64,000 nt of DNA from Clostridia bacterium (GTDB lineage Bacteria; Bacillota; Clostridia; UBA1381): NCBI GenBank assembly GCA_017621875.1, contig JAGASE010000024.1:1-64000 (forward strand). Reading direction: 5' to 3'. The notes under the pieces are model-generated. The model was not told the origin of the DNA. It searched no databases and saw only the letters and a list, made by a program, of their open reading frames with translations. The translations under genes and the position numbers were made by a program. Below, piece after piece: positions 1 to 9,290 of this stretch. Each line of letters opens with the position of its first letter. Positions within the stretch are counted from its first letter, which is position 1.

Positions 1-140
1 TATGGAAAATGCAGTAAAACTCTGCTTTTTCTGTTTTAAAGCCCTACCGTACCCACGTACGCCTACGTGCTTTAAAACAAAAAATTCTGCTTCCTTTTTC
101 GGCATCTGCAAGCGTGCCGATAAGTTTATCGACACGCTCA
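1..140 (+). repeat. Dispersed repeat element, copy A (cut by window edge)
   Basis: This stretch is the reverse complement of 10140-10275, with only about three or four mismatches in the ~130 bp that can be compared. It contains a hairpin with arms GTTTTAAAGC/GCTTTAAAAC around a GTACG-rich loop, and a second hairpin near its right end (GCGTG-CGATAA/TTATCG-CACGC). Its right end abuts another hairpin followed by T residues (141-164). No protein gene is convincing in it. It is likely a short non-autonomous repeat. Confidence 0.75.
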
Positions 141-164
141 ACGGCACAGAAATGTGCCGTTTTG
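141..164 (+). terminator. Hairpin plus T-run next to repeat copy A
   Basis: ACGGCACA (141-148) pairs with TGTGCCGT (153-160) and is followed by TTT. It looks like the intrinsic terminator of a plus-strand gene lying left of the window, with the repeat element inserted directly against it. Confidence 0.5.
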
Positions 165-170
165 AATTTT

Positions 171-209
171 GAGGAAAAAGAAAAGCAGTCTTCATATTGA
201 AGACTGCTT
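171..209 (-). terminator. Intrinsic terminator of tRNA-Gly
   Basis: A perfect stem AGCAGTCTTC/GAAGACTGCT (184-208, loop ATATT) begins one base past the tRNA CCA end. In the minus direction it is followed by a T-rich tract. Confidence 0.75.
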
Positions 210-284
210 TGGAGCGGAAGACGAGATTCGAACTCGCGACGTTCACCTTGGCAAGGTGACGCTCTACCACTGAGCCACTCCCGC
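210..284 (-). tRNA. tRNA-Gly (anticodon GCC)
   Basis: The 75-nt cloverleaf on the minus strand has acceptor stem GCGGGAG/CTTCCGC, a D-arm GCTC...GAGC, anticodon loop TTGCCAA (GCC, glycine), T-arm with TTCGAAT and an encoded CCA end. It stands alone and is followed at once by its own terminator. A reading frame that runs through this gene (44-286) is spurious. Confidence 0.95.
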
Positions 285-359
285 ATAAGACTTTACGATT
301 ATAACATATTTATATCTGTTTGTCAATACTTTTTTGCCTGTAAAATAAAAATATTTCAC

Positions 360-388
360 TTGAAAAAGAGTGCAAAACAGTATACAAT
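360..388 (+). promoter_or_regulatory. Sigma-A promoter of polC
   Basis: TTGAAA (360-365), a 17-bp spacer and TACAAT (383-388) lie 34 bp upstream of the polC start codon. Confidence 0.65.
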
Positions 389-421
389 ATATAGGTAGAA
401 TAAATTTTAGAGAGGGATAAT

Positions 422-3400
422 ATGAAGCCTGTTATTGGTTCGGTTTTTCCGTACTCCTCCGGGTCGGAATTTGCCGATAAGCATATAGAAAAAATACGAA
501 TATCAAAGCATTTAAGGAAAATGCAGGTTATTGTTGCCGAGGATATCTCAGAGGACATAAAGCGGGTTGCAGAAAAAATGCTTGCGGAGCATATGCGTTT
601 AAATCGCGTATCTATCAAAAAAGAGGAAAAAGCAGATTTAACTCCTTTGCCTGTGATTGAAGAGATTTCGGAAGGCTCGTCTGTGCCGAGGCAGGCTGCA
701 GTAAAGCCTGCTGTCAGGGATTTGGGCAAGGCACACTCCGAGGGCGTTATTTACGGCAGTGTAATCCGTTCCGACCTCATGCCGATTTCTGCAATTTCGG
801 AAAATACTTCGGCGGTTTGCTTTGAGGGAACAGTTTTCGGGTTTGATACAAAGGACATAAAAAGTAAAAAGACGGGTAAGGAGCTTCACCTTGTCATGCT
901 TGATGTGACCGATTTTGAGGATTCTGTTTCGGTTCAGCTATTTATTGAAATGAAAGAGGAAAACGAGGAGAAAATAGCGGAAATAAAAAAGGCATTCGGT
1001 AAGGTCAATAAGAGTGTAGAAAATGGCGGACTGAAGGCAGGCGTTTATGTGGCGATAAAGGGAAAAGCACAGTATAACAAATATGCCAACGAGGTTATCG
1101 TTATGGCAAATTCGATTTGTTATGCCGAGCCTCCTGAAGAAAAGATGGATAATGCGGAGAAAAAGCGTGTAGAGCTGCACCTGCATACCCAGATGTCGCA
1201 GATGGACGCGGTTTCCTCTGCTGCAGGGCTTATCGACAGGGCTGTTTCCTGGGGACATACCGCGATTGCCATAACCGACCATGGTGTGGTGCAGTCCTAT
1301 CCCGACGCATTAAAGGCTTCGGGCGATAACGAAAAAATAAAGATAATTTACGGTGTTGAGGGCTATTTGGTAGATGATGCGGCAAAGATAACCGATGGAA
1401 TTACCGATGAAACTGCTGACGGCGGATTTGTAGTTTTCGACATAGAAACCACAGGACTTTCAAATGAGAAGGACGAAATTACTGAAATCGGTGCAGTCAA
1501 GGTGGAAAACGGCGTTATAACCGACCGCTGGAGCAGCTTTGTAAATCCCGGAAGACCTATTCCGCCGAAGATTGTGGAGCTTACCTCTATTACCGATGAT
1601 ATGGTGGCAGACGCACCGAAAATAAATGAAATTCTGCCCGACTTTTTTGAGTTCTGTAAGGGCTGTGTGCTGGTTGCTCATAACGCTAAGTTCGACATAG
1701 GCTTTATCAAGGTTGCCGCTAAAAAGTGCGGAATTGAATATAATTTTCCGCAGCTCGACACGCTGCAGCTTGCCAAATGCATGTATCCGGATATGGGAAA
1801 TTATAAGCTGAATAATCTGGCAAAGCATTTAAGCGTTGTGCTGGAAAACCATCACAGAGCGGTGGACGATGCAAAGGCGACTGCAGATATTTTCGTAAAG
1901 ATGCTTGAGCAGCTAAAAGAACAGGGCAAGGATAAAATCGGTGAGCTTAACAGCGTATTTGACATGCGTGGTGCGGCAAAGAGAAACCGTGCAAATCATA
2001 TCATTCTGCTTGCGAAAAATCTGCAGGGAATACGGCATATTTATGAAATGGTTACCGAGTCGCATTTAAAATACTTTTTCAGAACACCAAGACTGCCCAG
2101 AAGCCTTATTGAAGAAAAACGTGAGGGGCTGATAATCGGCTCGGCGTGCGAGGCGGGCGAGCTTTTCCGTGCAGTGGTTGCGAAAGCACCCGAAAAGGAA
2201 ATCGAGAAAATCGTTTCATTTTACGATTATTTGGAAATTCAACCTATAGGCAACAATGCGTATATGAAAACCTCATCGGAGTTTCCCGATGTTAATACCG
2301 ATGAGGATTTGAAAAATTTAAACAGGCAGATTGTGGCGTTGGGTGAAAAATACAATAAACCTGTTGTGGCGACCTGCGACGTGCATTTTATGGACCCCGA
2401 GGGTGCAGACTACCGAAGGATACTTATGCATTATAAGGGATTTTCGGATGCAGATAATCAGGCACCGCTGTACTTTAGAACAACCGAGGAAATGCTGGAG
2501 GAATTTGAATATCTTGGTGAAGAAAAGGCGTATGAGGTGGTTGTTACAAACACTAATCTTATTGCGGATATGGTGGAAAAGGTGCGTCCTATCCCGACAA
2601 CAAAGTGTCCGCCTGTGGTTGAGGGTGCAAAGGAGGGCATTGTAAACGACTCGCTCGCAAGAGCAAAGGAAATTTACGGCGACCCGCTTCCGGAGGTTGT
2701 GCAGAAAAGGCTTGATAAGGAGCTTTATTCCATTACCACCTACGGATTTTCGGTTATGTACAGAATTGCACAGGAGCTGGTGCGAAAATCCTTGGACGAC
2801 GGATATCTTGTTGGCTCAAGAGGCTCGGTAGGCTCGTCCTTCGTGGCGTTTTTGTCCGATATAACCGAGGTTAATTCTCTGCCTGCCCACTATATCTGCC
2901 CGAACTGTAAGAGCTTTGAGCTTGTCGGCAGTGATACAGGTATTTCGGGCTGTGACCTTCCCGATAAGGTTTGCCCTAAGTGCGGCACGCTTTATAAAAA
3001 GGACGGACACGATATTCCATTTGAAACCTTCCTGGGCTTTAAGGGCGATAAGGAGCCGGATATTGACCTTAACTTTTCAGGTGAATATCAGCCGACCATA
3101 CATAAATATACCGAAACTTTCTTTGGTGAGGGACACGTTTTTCGTGCAGGTACAATAGGTACGGTCGCAGAAAAGACCGCTTTTGGATATGTAAAAAAAT
3201 ATGCCGAGGAAAAGGGTATTCATATAAGAAATGCAGAAATGAAGCGTCTGGCAGCAGGCTGCGTAGGAGTAAAGCGAACATCGGGACAGCATCCGGGAGG
3301 AATAATTGTTGTTCCTTATACCAATGACATACACGAGTTCTGCCCGGTGCAGCACCCGGCAGATGATGTAAATTCTACGATTATAACAACACATTTTGAT

Positions 3401-4486
3401 TATCACTCCATTGACCAGAATCTTTTAAAGCTGGACGAGCTTGGACACGACGACCCGACCGTTATCAGAATGCTTGAGGATTTGACGGGCGTTAACGCAA
3501 AGGAGATACCTTTGGGTGATGAAAAAACGCTGAGCTTGTTTACTTCAAATAAGGCACTGGAGCTTAAGGACGGCGAGGATATCGGAACAAAGCTTGGAAC
3601 CTATGGCGTGCCGGAGTTTGGCACGAAATTCGTTCGTCAGATGCTTGAGGACACAGAGCCACGGAAGTTCTCCGAGCTTGTGAGAATATCGGGACTTTCA
3701 CATGGTACCGACGTGTGGCTCGGAAATGCACAGGAGCTGATAAAGCAGGGGCTTTGTGATTTGTCACATTCCATCTGTGCCCGTGACGATATTATGATTT
3801 ACCTGATTGCCTGCGGAGTTGAGGCAGGACATGCGTTTAAAATAATGGAGGCAGTAAGAAAGGGTAAGGGACTCAAGCCGGAGGACGAGGAGGCAATGCG
3901 AAACGCAGGCGTTCCCGAATGGTACATGGATTCCTGTAAAAAAATCAAGTACATGTTCCCGAAGGCTCATGCTGTTGCGTATGTCACCATGGCGTTCAGA
4001 ATTGCATGGTTTAAGGTATATTATCCGGAAGCGTTTTATATCGCATATTTTTCGGTGCGTGCCGACGATTTTGACGCGTCTATAATGACGAAGGGCATCG
4101 GTGTCGCACGTCAGGCGATTGAGGATTTGAAGGAAAAGCGTAACAACGGCACAATTTCGCCCAAGGAGGAAAATCTTGTGCCGATTCTGGAAATATGCGT
4201 GGAAATGTATGCACGCGGAGTTGGATTTATTCCGATTGATTTGTATAAATCGGAGGCAACGCGGTTTTTGCCGACGCCGGAGGGGATTTTGCCGCCGCTT
4301 AATGCTCTCCCGGGAATGGGAGATAATGCCGCAAAGGCTATAGTTGAGGCTCGGCAGGAGGGCGAGTTTAAAACGATTGAGGAATTCAGAGTCCGCACAG
4401 GAGCAACAAAAACGATTATAGAAATGCTGGTTGAGGAGGGCTGTCTTAACATACCCGAAAAGGACCAGGTTTCGCTGTTTGATTAA
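422..4486 (+). CDS. polC: DNA polymerase III alpha subunit, PolC type
   Basis: This is the Gram-positive replicative polymerase, which copies DNA at the fork together with the beta clamp. The 1354 residues show the PolC order: an OB-fold region near 130-215, a PHP domain beginning with HLHTQMSQMD near 251, an inserted DnaQ-type 3'-5' exonuclease (FDIETTG near 339; HRAVDDAKAT near 478), the rest of PHP, a four-cysteine zinc site (CPNC near 825, CPKC near 850), the polymerase palm motif PDIDLNFSG near 879, and a helix-hairpin-helix near 1295 (LPGMGDNAAKA). It is about 80 residues shorter than the Bacillus subtilis protein. The deficit is in the N-terminal domain, which is reduced to a short stretch. 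The ATG has an AGAGGG ribosome site and a good promoter. The gene is monocistronic. Confidence 0.97.
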   Translation: MKPVIGSVFPYSSGSEFADKHIEKIRISKHLRKMQVIVAEDISEDIKRVAEKMLAEHMRLNRVSIKKEEKADLTPLPVIEEISEGSSVPRQAAVKPAVRDLGKAHSEGVIYGSVIRSDLMPISAISENTSAVCFEGTVFGFDTKDIKSKKTGKELHLVMLDVTDFEDSVSVQLFIEMKEENEEKIAEIKKAFGKVNKSVENGGLKAGVYVAIKGKAQYNKYANEVIVMANSICYAEPPEEKMDNAEKKRVELHLHTQMSQMDAVSSAAGLIDRAVSWGHTAIAITDHGVVQSYPDALKASGDNEKIKIIYGVEGYLVDDAAKITDGITDETADGGFVVFDIETTGLSNEKDEITEIGAVKVENGVITDRWSSFVNPGRPIPPKIVELTSITDDMVADAPKINEILPDFFEFCKGCVLVAHNAKFDIGFIKVAAKKCGIEYNFPQLDTLQLAKCMYPDMGNYKLNNLAKHLSVVLENHHRAVDDAKATADIFVKMLEQLKEQGKDKIGELNSVFDMRGAAKRNRANHIILLAKNLQGIRHIYEMVTESHLKYFFRTPRLPRSLIEEKREGLIIGSACEAGELFRAVVAKAPEKEIEKIVSFYDYLEIQPIGNNAYMKTSSEFPDVNTDEDLKNLNRQIVALGEKYNKPVVATCDVHFMDPEGADYRRILMHYKGFSDADNQAPLYFRTTEEMLEEFEYLGEEKAYEVVVTNTNLIADMVEKVRPIPTTKCPPVVEGAKEGIVNDSLARAKEIYGDPLPEVVQKRLDKELYSITTYGFSVMYRIAQELVRKSLDDGYLVGSRGSVGSSFVAFLSDITEVNSLPAHYICPNCKSFELVGSDTGISGCDLPDKVCPKCGTLYKKDGHDIPFETFLGFKGDKEPDIDLNFSGEYQPTIHKYTETFFGEGHVFRAGTIGTVAEKTAFGYVKKYAEEKGIHIRNAEMKRLAAGCVGVKRTSGQHPGGIIVVPYTNDIHEFCPVQHPADDVNSTIITTHFDYHSIDQNLLKLDELGHDDPTVIRMLEDLTGVNAKEIPLGDEKTLSLFTSNKALELKDGEDIGTKLGTYGVPEFGTKFVRQMLEDTEPRKFSELVRISGLSHGTDVWLGNAQELIKQGLCDLSHSICARDDIMIYLIACGVEAGHAFKIMEAVRKGKGLKPEDEEAMRNAGVPEWYMDSCKKIKYMFPKAHAVAYVTMAFRIAWFKVYYPEAFYIAYFSVRADDFDASIMTKGIGVARQAIEDLKEKRNNGTISPKEENLVPILEICVEMYARGVGFIPIDLYKSEATRFLPTPEGILPPLNALPGMGDNAAKAIVEARQEGEFKTIEEFRVRTGATKTIIEMLVEEGCLNIPEKDQVSLFD

Positions 4487-4492
4487 TTCGGA

Positions 4493-4527
4493 GGAAAGCA
4501 GGGAAAAATATTTTCTTCCTGCTTTCC
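4493..4527 (+). terminator. Hairpin after polC
   Basis: GGAAAGCAGG (4493-4502) pairs with CCTGCTTTCC (4518-4527), seven bases past the polC stop. There is no long T-run, so it may be a weak terminator or a transcript-stabilising hairpin. A 31-codon frame at 4536-4628 follows but lacks a ribosome site, and I do not call it a gene. Confidence 0.5.
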
Positions 4528-4668
4528 ATTCAAAAATGTCACTTAATGAACATTTGAAAAAATATTATGAGGCACATTTAAAGTTAAAGGAATTAACAAA
4601 ACGAGTGAGAAAAAAGAATAAGAATTAAGCTGAAACGTAGTATTCTATGCAACGGAAAATTGACGCTT

Positions 4669-4727
4669 AAAAAGCCGCACAAAGGGGAGAGCAATTTAAT
4701 TTGCCAAACCTTTCTGTGCGGCTTTTG
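4669..4727. terminator. Terminator between polC and the walRK operon
   Basis: AAAAGCCGCAC (4670-4680) pairs with GTGCGGCTTTT (4716-4726), extended by AAGG/CCTTT. Flanking A and T runs make it able to act in both directions. It closes the minus-strand walR-to-yycI operon. Confidence 0.75.
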
Positions 4728-4775
4728 TTGAAGTCGCTGCCGTAAGCGGATTGATGTATTTAAAATGTTGAACGC

Positions 4776-5585
4776 TTATTCCGGGGTGCGTGCGTCGGGA
4801 AAGTGCTGTCTGCCGCTTGCTTCGGATATGCGCCATACCGGGACAAGAACAGCGGATTTGTGATAAGACGTGCTTTCAGGGACGGTGTAGCCAAGCTCAA
4901 GACCGCTTATTTCGATAGCCTCGCCGCCGGCTTCGGGAATGAAGTCTATAAGTGCCGATGTCACGCTTTTAAGCTCATTGTCCTGACCTCGTGTGTCAAG
5001 AGCATTAAACCAAATTCCATAGGCTGCCGAAACAGAGTTTCCCGATATTTCAACCGATACATGAGAGTTAAAAACAGGCAGTGAATTTGCGTAATTCTCA
5101 AAGGTAATTAAAAATCCCGAAGAGATTTTTGATGTTTCGATTTTAGCGGAGGATAAATCAAACCCTTTATCCTTCAAAAACCTGATTGCGGTCTCCTGTG
5201 CATTTTTTTCGTCGGCGTCTGAGGAAATCGAGAAAGCGGCAGCTTTGTAATTGAAGCTGTCGCCTGAAAAGCTGATTGCCCCTGTCTTGCTTTCATAGCT
5301 GTAATCACCCGTTTTTGCCGCGTTATCGCCCAAAAATGCCACCGAAAAGGAGTCATAATCCGAAATTACATTTTCAGCCTCGGCATATGGAGCAGGAAGG
5401 CTTTTGTTTGGTATTGCCGAAACGTCGATTTTTATATTATTTGCATTTAGGATTTCGGCGGTTGACTTGATTATCTCGGTTGAAATTGTTGCAGATTTAT
5501 ATGTTGAAAGCATGTTTGCAAGAAGAAACAGGTCGGTAAAAAGGAATAGAAATATGAGAATAGTTTTTGCTCTGTTCCAGTTCAT
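4776..5585 (-). CDS. yycI: YycI-like regulator of the WalK kinase
   Basis: This is a 269-residue single-pass membrane protein. It starts MNWNRAKTILIFLFLF, the short cytoplasmic Trp/Arg end plus one transmembrane helix typical of YycI, and the rest is predicted to be outside the cell. In Firmicutes YycI and YycH sit in the membrane with WalK and tune its activity. Here it is the last gene of the minus-strand walR operon, 16 bp after yycH, with an AAGGAGGG ribosome site. Identification rests on the N-terminal pattern and on position, because the extracytoplasmic part diverges strongly in this family. Confidence 0.8.
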   Translation of the reverse strand: MNWNRAKTILIFLFLFTDLFLLANMLSTYKSATISTEIIKSTAEILNANNIKIDVSAIPNKSLPAPYAEAENVISDYDSFSVAFLGDNAAKTGDYSYESKTGAISFSGDSFNYKAAAFSISSDADEKNAQETAIRFLKDKGFDLSSAKIETSKISSGFLITFENYANSLPVFNSHVSVEISGNSVSAAYGIWFNALDTRGQDNELKSVTSALIDFIPEAGGEAIEISGLELGYTVPESTSYHKSAVLVPVWRISEASGRQHFPDARTPE

Positions 5586-5601
5586 CGAATCCCTCCTTTA
5601 C

Positions 5602-6948
5602 TTACTGTGCAATTACGTTGTCAATATCTATAAACCAATCGGGATATTTCTCGTCCATAGATAAATCGTCAAGATATGCAGGCTGCATTTTTGTAATACT
5701 GATTTCGCTCATAGAGTCCTGATAATCGGCAATAACATCGTCCAAGGCTTCGATATACAGAGGCGTTTGCTCTGTAGTGCCGGCATGTATATATTTTCTG
5801 AGAATTTGCGTGTACTCCGCAAGATACCCATTTTCTGTTTTTGCCGTAACGGCATTTTGACCGTCAAATTTAACGGGCAGACCGTTTGCGATATAGTCGA
5901 AAGTAAAGCTTTGCTCCATATCCGATATAAGAGGAGAAATCACACACATATCGGATTCAATACCTGTAGCTGCGTTTACCTTGTCGATAAATTCCGCAAT
6001 AGCAGAAATGTTTGAGTGCGTGCTTTGAGAAACCACTCCCGAAAGCTTGATGCCGGTATCGCTTGCGGTAAAGGACAAAACACCCTGCGGCGAAATTTTA
6101 AGAATACCGTTGTTTTCAACAAAAACCAAGGAGCCGTCTGCCTCGGTGTAGCGACGTACAGTGTTTGGGTTTATCGAAAAGGCGGTGAGTATGCCGCCGA
6201 TTGTTTTCTGGTTGATTTCCTCGTCCCGCATTATAGGATTTTGAGAAATCATGACCTCTGCCGCAACCGGTGCGGAATAAATAGGTATCATCGGCGAGAG
6301 AAAGGTTTTCTGGTCGCCGAAGTCCTTGTCGAAATTAAGGTCGAAGGAGTAGTTTATAACCGATTCCTCGTTTTGATACTCGTCCGAAACGACACCGATA
6401 ATCGCTCCGATTTCGGAGGAGGATATGTCAATTCTGTAAAATGAATTGGTGATGTCGTCCTTTATGTAAACATTCCCGTTTTCGCTGATAACAATATCGG
6501 AAAAACCGGAAAAGCTCAGCTCTGTTGAGGTAAGACCGATAAGGCTTGCGAAATTTTGTGCGGAAAATCTGCATGGGTAGGAAAGATAAACCGATTTTGC
6601 TGTAAGAGCAGAATACCAGCTGTCAGAAGAGACAGAAGCTGCGTTTTTGAGCGGCTCGGAAAATGCTTTTTGCAAAATGATGTTTGCAGCGGCATAAATC
6701 TTGGTAAAGTCCTCGCTGTTCCTTAGGTATTCAAAGCGGCTGGACTGGTAACCTGTATTAACGAATATTTTTTCGGGTAGAGTAAGATGTCCGATGATGG
6801 AGTAATCGCTTTTATGTGAAGCCCTTATATTAAAAAAATTATAGCCGGAAGGCCATAATTTTTTATCAACCAATATTTTTTCGGCCAGCATGAGATTAAA
6901 GATTATGAGTAGGGCAAGAATAATACTCTTAACTCGTTCTTTGTTCAT
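5602..6948 (-). CDS. yycH: YycH-like regulator of the WalK kinase
   Basis: The product has 448 residues: one N-terminal transmembrane helix (about 8-24, after MNKERVKS) and a long extracytoplasmic region. This is the architecture of YycH, which works with YycI as an accessory of the WalK sensor. It follows the small secreted-protein gene by 14 bp and precedes yycI by 16 bp, so all are one operon. An AGAGG site lies before the ATG. Sequence conservation in the family is low and the assignment leans on gene order. Confidence 0.8.
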   Translation of the reverse strand: MNKERVKSIILALLIIFNLMLAEKILVDKKLWPSGYNFFNIRASHKSDYSIIGHLTLPEKIFVNTGYQSSRFEYLRNSEDFTKIYAAANIILQKAFSEPLKNAASVSSDSWYSALTAKSVYLSYPCRFSAQNFASLIGLTSTELSFSGFSDIVISENGNVYIKDDITNSFYRIDISSSEIGAIIGVVSDEYQNEESVINYSFDLNFDKDFGDQKTFLSPMIPIYSAPVAAEVMISQNPIMRDEEINQKTIGGILTAFSINPNTVRRYTEADGSLVFVENNGILKISPQGVLSFTASDTGIKLSGVVSQSTHSNISAIAEFIDKVNAATGIESDMCVISPLISDMEQSFTFDYIANGLPVKFDGQNAVTAKTENGYLAEYTQILRKYIHAGTTEQTPLYIEALDDVIADYQDSMSEISITKMQPAYLDDLSMDEKYPDWFIDIDNVIAQ

Positions 6949-6962
6949 GGCGTAACCTCTTT

Positions 6963-7418
6963 TTATTTCAGGAAATTCAAAATATTTACGGTAACATTTT
7001 TCAGCTTATCAACAGTACTCTTTTTTACTTTTGATATCTCAATTTTCACAACCTGGTCCGCACCGCCGTTTTCGGCATAAACTATAAAGGTGTTGTTATT
7101 GTCCGGCAGGTCTACAACTGTGCTGTAGAGTCCGCTTGCACCGATTTGCTTTGCTGATTTAATCAGCTTGCAGATATTTTCGCTTTCGGAATATCTGTAA
7201 ACGCGGATATTTGTACCCGATGCACCGACTGCAGATATTGTATAGGTTTTATCCGAGGTTGATGCAGAATGTGACTGCGGTCTTTTTATGTATATAAGAT
7301 CTGTGGTGCTGCCCTGAGCTGTAAGTGGTATCGAGGTCTCGTAAGCCGCAAATGATACGCATTGAATTGCAAACAGCATCATCACCGCAAGCAGCATTGA
7401 TATAATTCTTTTTGTCAT
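6963..7418 (-). CDS. Small secreted protein of unknown function in the walRK operon
   Basis: I do not recognise this 151-residue protein. From the preferred ATG at 7418 it begins MTKRIISMLLAVMMLF and has a signal peptide that would be cut near SFAAYE. The mature part is about 125 residues, probably beta-rich, with no cysteine pattern of note. An earlier ATG at 7427 touches the GAAAGG ribosome site and is too close to use. It lies 110 bp after walK and 14 bp before yycH, a position where the common walR-walK-yycH-yycI order has no gene. A role in the envelope or in sensing by WalK is a guess from position. Confidence 0.7.
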   Translation of the reverse strand: MTKRIISMLLAVMMLFAIQCVSFAAYETSIPLTAQGSTTDLIYIKRPQSHSASTSDKTYTISAVGASGTNIRVYRYSESENICKLIKSAKQIGASGLYSTVVDLPDNNNTFIVYAENGGADQVVKIEISKVKKSTVDKLKNVTVNILNFLK

Positions 7419-7528
7419 TGAGAACATCCTTTCAAGATTTATGCAAATTACAATTTCTGTTTTAATACACATATTATAGCATAACAGTATTACAAAGCTG
7501 TTACACCGTATTTAAAATAACATAACAT

Positions 7529-9286
7529 TTAAAGAGGCACTGAAATTATAACCTCGGTACCTTCTCCGGGAGTGCTGTTTATGGTTATATTTCCGCCAAG
7601 CTGCGTCATTATCTGCTTGGCGATGGCAAGCCCTAAGCCGGTTCCGCCTGTTTCACGGGAGCGAGCCTTGTCGACGCGGTAAAATCTTTCAAAAATTCTC
7701 GGAAGATTCTCTTTGGGAATACCGATTCCGTTATCGCGTACCTTAATGTATGCGTCCTTGTACAGCTTGCCGGAATATACCTCTATACTGCCGTTTTCCG
7801 GCGTATACTTGATTGCGTTTGAGATTATGTTTATAACCACCTGCTCCAGCTTGTCGCGGTCGCTCATAACGTATGACGCCGCGTCCTTGGGGGTATATCG
7901 GATTGTCTGATGCTTTTCCTTAGCGGAAAAGTACATACGCTCAACTATACCGGATAAAAATTCCGAAAGCTCAATCCGCTCAAACGGTCTTAATTCGTAT
8001 TGACCTTCGTCAAGCCGCGACAGCGTCAGGAGGTCTTTGACAATTCTGGTCATTCTGTCTGCCTCTGCCGCAATGGTGGCGAGAAATCTGTTCTGCGTCT
8101 GCTTATCCATCTGCATATCCATAAGGGTTTCTGCATAGGATTTAACGGTTGTGAGCGGAGTACGAAGCTCGTGTGAAACATTTGCGACAAATTCGCGGCG
8201 TGAATGCTCCAGTTTTTGCTGGCTTGTGATGTCGTGCATTACCACAAGTATGCCGCCGATTTTATTTTCGATATTAAACGGTGCAAAGGAGAAGCGTATA
8301 ACCTTATCTCCCACAGTCGTCTGCCGTTCTTCTGTTTCGTTGTTTGATATATAAATAAGACTGCCGATGTTGATATCGGCGTTAATTTCCTTAAAAAATG
8401 CGTCAAACTGCAAATCGTCGTAATATTGCCTGCCTATCATTTTTTTTGCTTCCGGGTTTATGTGAATGAGATTGCCGGAAAGATTGAAGGCGAGGATTCC
8501 GTCGGTCATGTTATTGAGGATTGTTTCCACCTTGTTTTTTTCCGAGTTAACCTCCTCAATTGTATCGTGGAGAGCCGATGCCATATATCCGAAGGTGCGT
8601 GACAGTATGCCTATTTCGTCGTCGGATTTTGCGGCAGCTGATGCCTCGGTATCAAATTCACCGGAGGCAATGCGTTCCGCACTTCGCGTGAGGTCGCGAA
8701 TCGGCTTGGTTATGGTACGGCTGAAAAAAAAGCTTAAAATAACCGCAATCAAGACTGAAAAAGCCAGTGCTTCAATAAGAATGAAAAGCACGCTTCTCGT
8801 AATGGAATTGACCTCGTTTTTGGTATCCTTTACGTATACAATATATGTCGGAGTATTATCAATGCTTATCGGCAGGGCATAGTCCATATAGCTCTTTTCG
8901 GTGTTGGAAATATTGCCTGTCTTGCCGGTCATGGCAGTGATAATGTTATCACTCTTTTCAAGCCCCGAGCTTTTGCTTTGGTCGGAGGTTTTGATAATAT
9001 TACCGGTTTTTGCGTCTAAAATGCCGTAAAAACGGTAGGTATCAATTCCGAGCGGACCAATGTAGGAGCTTACAATATCCCAAACTGCGTTAACTCCGCC
9101 CGATGCCGCACTTTTTTCAAGCTCGGAGGTGAGGCTCGGCGAAAAAACCTGCTCCATCATTACCGAAAACTCGTTGTTATAGAACTTTACGATATTTGTG
9201 GTAAGAAAAGAGCCGATTACAACAACAACCGAGAGTATTGTCAATATAAAAATAGCAACGATTTTTGTTTGTATGCTTTTAAACAT
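7529..9286 (-). CDS. walK: Sensor histidine kinase WalK (YycG)
   Basis: This 585-residue membrane kinase responds to cell-wall state and phosphorylates WalR. In order: a transmembrane helix at about 8-30, an extracytoplasmic sensor region to about 165, a second transmembrane helix at 170-190, a HAMP linker to about 245, a PAS domain around 255-360, the dimerisation/phosphoacceptor motif FVANVSHELRTPLT (His near 372), then the ATP-binding domain with NIISNAIKYTP (N box, near 485), VRDNGIGIP (near 517) and GGTGLGLAIAKQ (near 547). It starts 4 bp after walR ends, so the two are translationally coupled. Overall length and PAS content match WalK rather than PhoR. Confidence 0.92.
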   Translation of the reverse strand: MFKSIQTKIVAIFILTILSVVVVIGSFLTTNIVKFYNNEFSVMMEQVFSPSLTSELEKSAASGGVNAVWDIVSSYIGPLGIDTYRFYGILDAKTGNIIKTSDQSKSSGLEKSDNIITAMTGKTGNISNTEKSYMDYALPISIDNTPTYIVYVKDTKNEVNSITRSVLFILIEALAFSVLIAVILSFFFSRTITKPIRDLTRSAERIASGEFDTEASAAAKSDDEIGILSRTFGYMASALHDTIEEVNSEKNKVETILNNMTDGILAFNLSGNLIHINPEAKKMIGRQYYDDLQFDAFFKEINADINIGSLIYISNNETEERQTTVGDKVIRFSFAPFNIENKIGGILVVMHDITSQQKLEHSRREFVANVSHELRTPLTTVKSYAETLMDMQMDKQTQNRFLATIAAEADRMTRIVKDLLTLSRLDEGQYELRPFERIELSEFLSGIVERMYFSAKEKHQTIRYTPKDAASYVMSDRDKLEQVVINIISNAIKYTPENGSIEVYSGKLYKDAYIKVRDNGIGIPKENLPRIFERFYRVDKARSRETGGTGLGLAIAKQIMTQLGGNITINSTPGEGTEVIISVPL

Positions 9287-9290
9287 TGTT

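Noticed and set aside
44-286. 80-codon minus-strand frame with readable protein
   Set aside because: It runs straight through tRNA-Gly, its terminator and the repeat element, and has no ribosome site.
4536-4628. Small basic 30-residue frame after polC
   Set aside because: There is no ribosome site and it lies between two hairpins. It may be real but cannot be supported.
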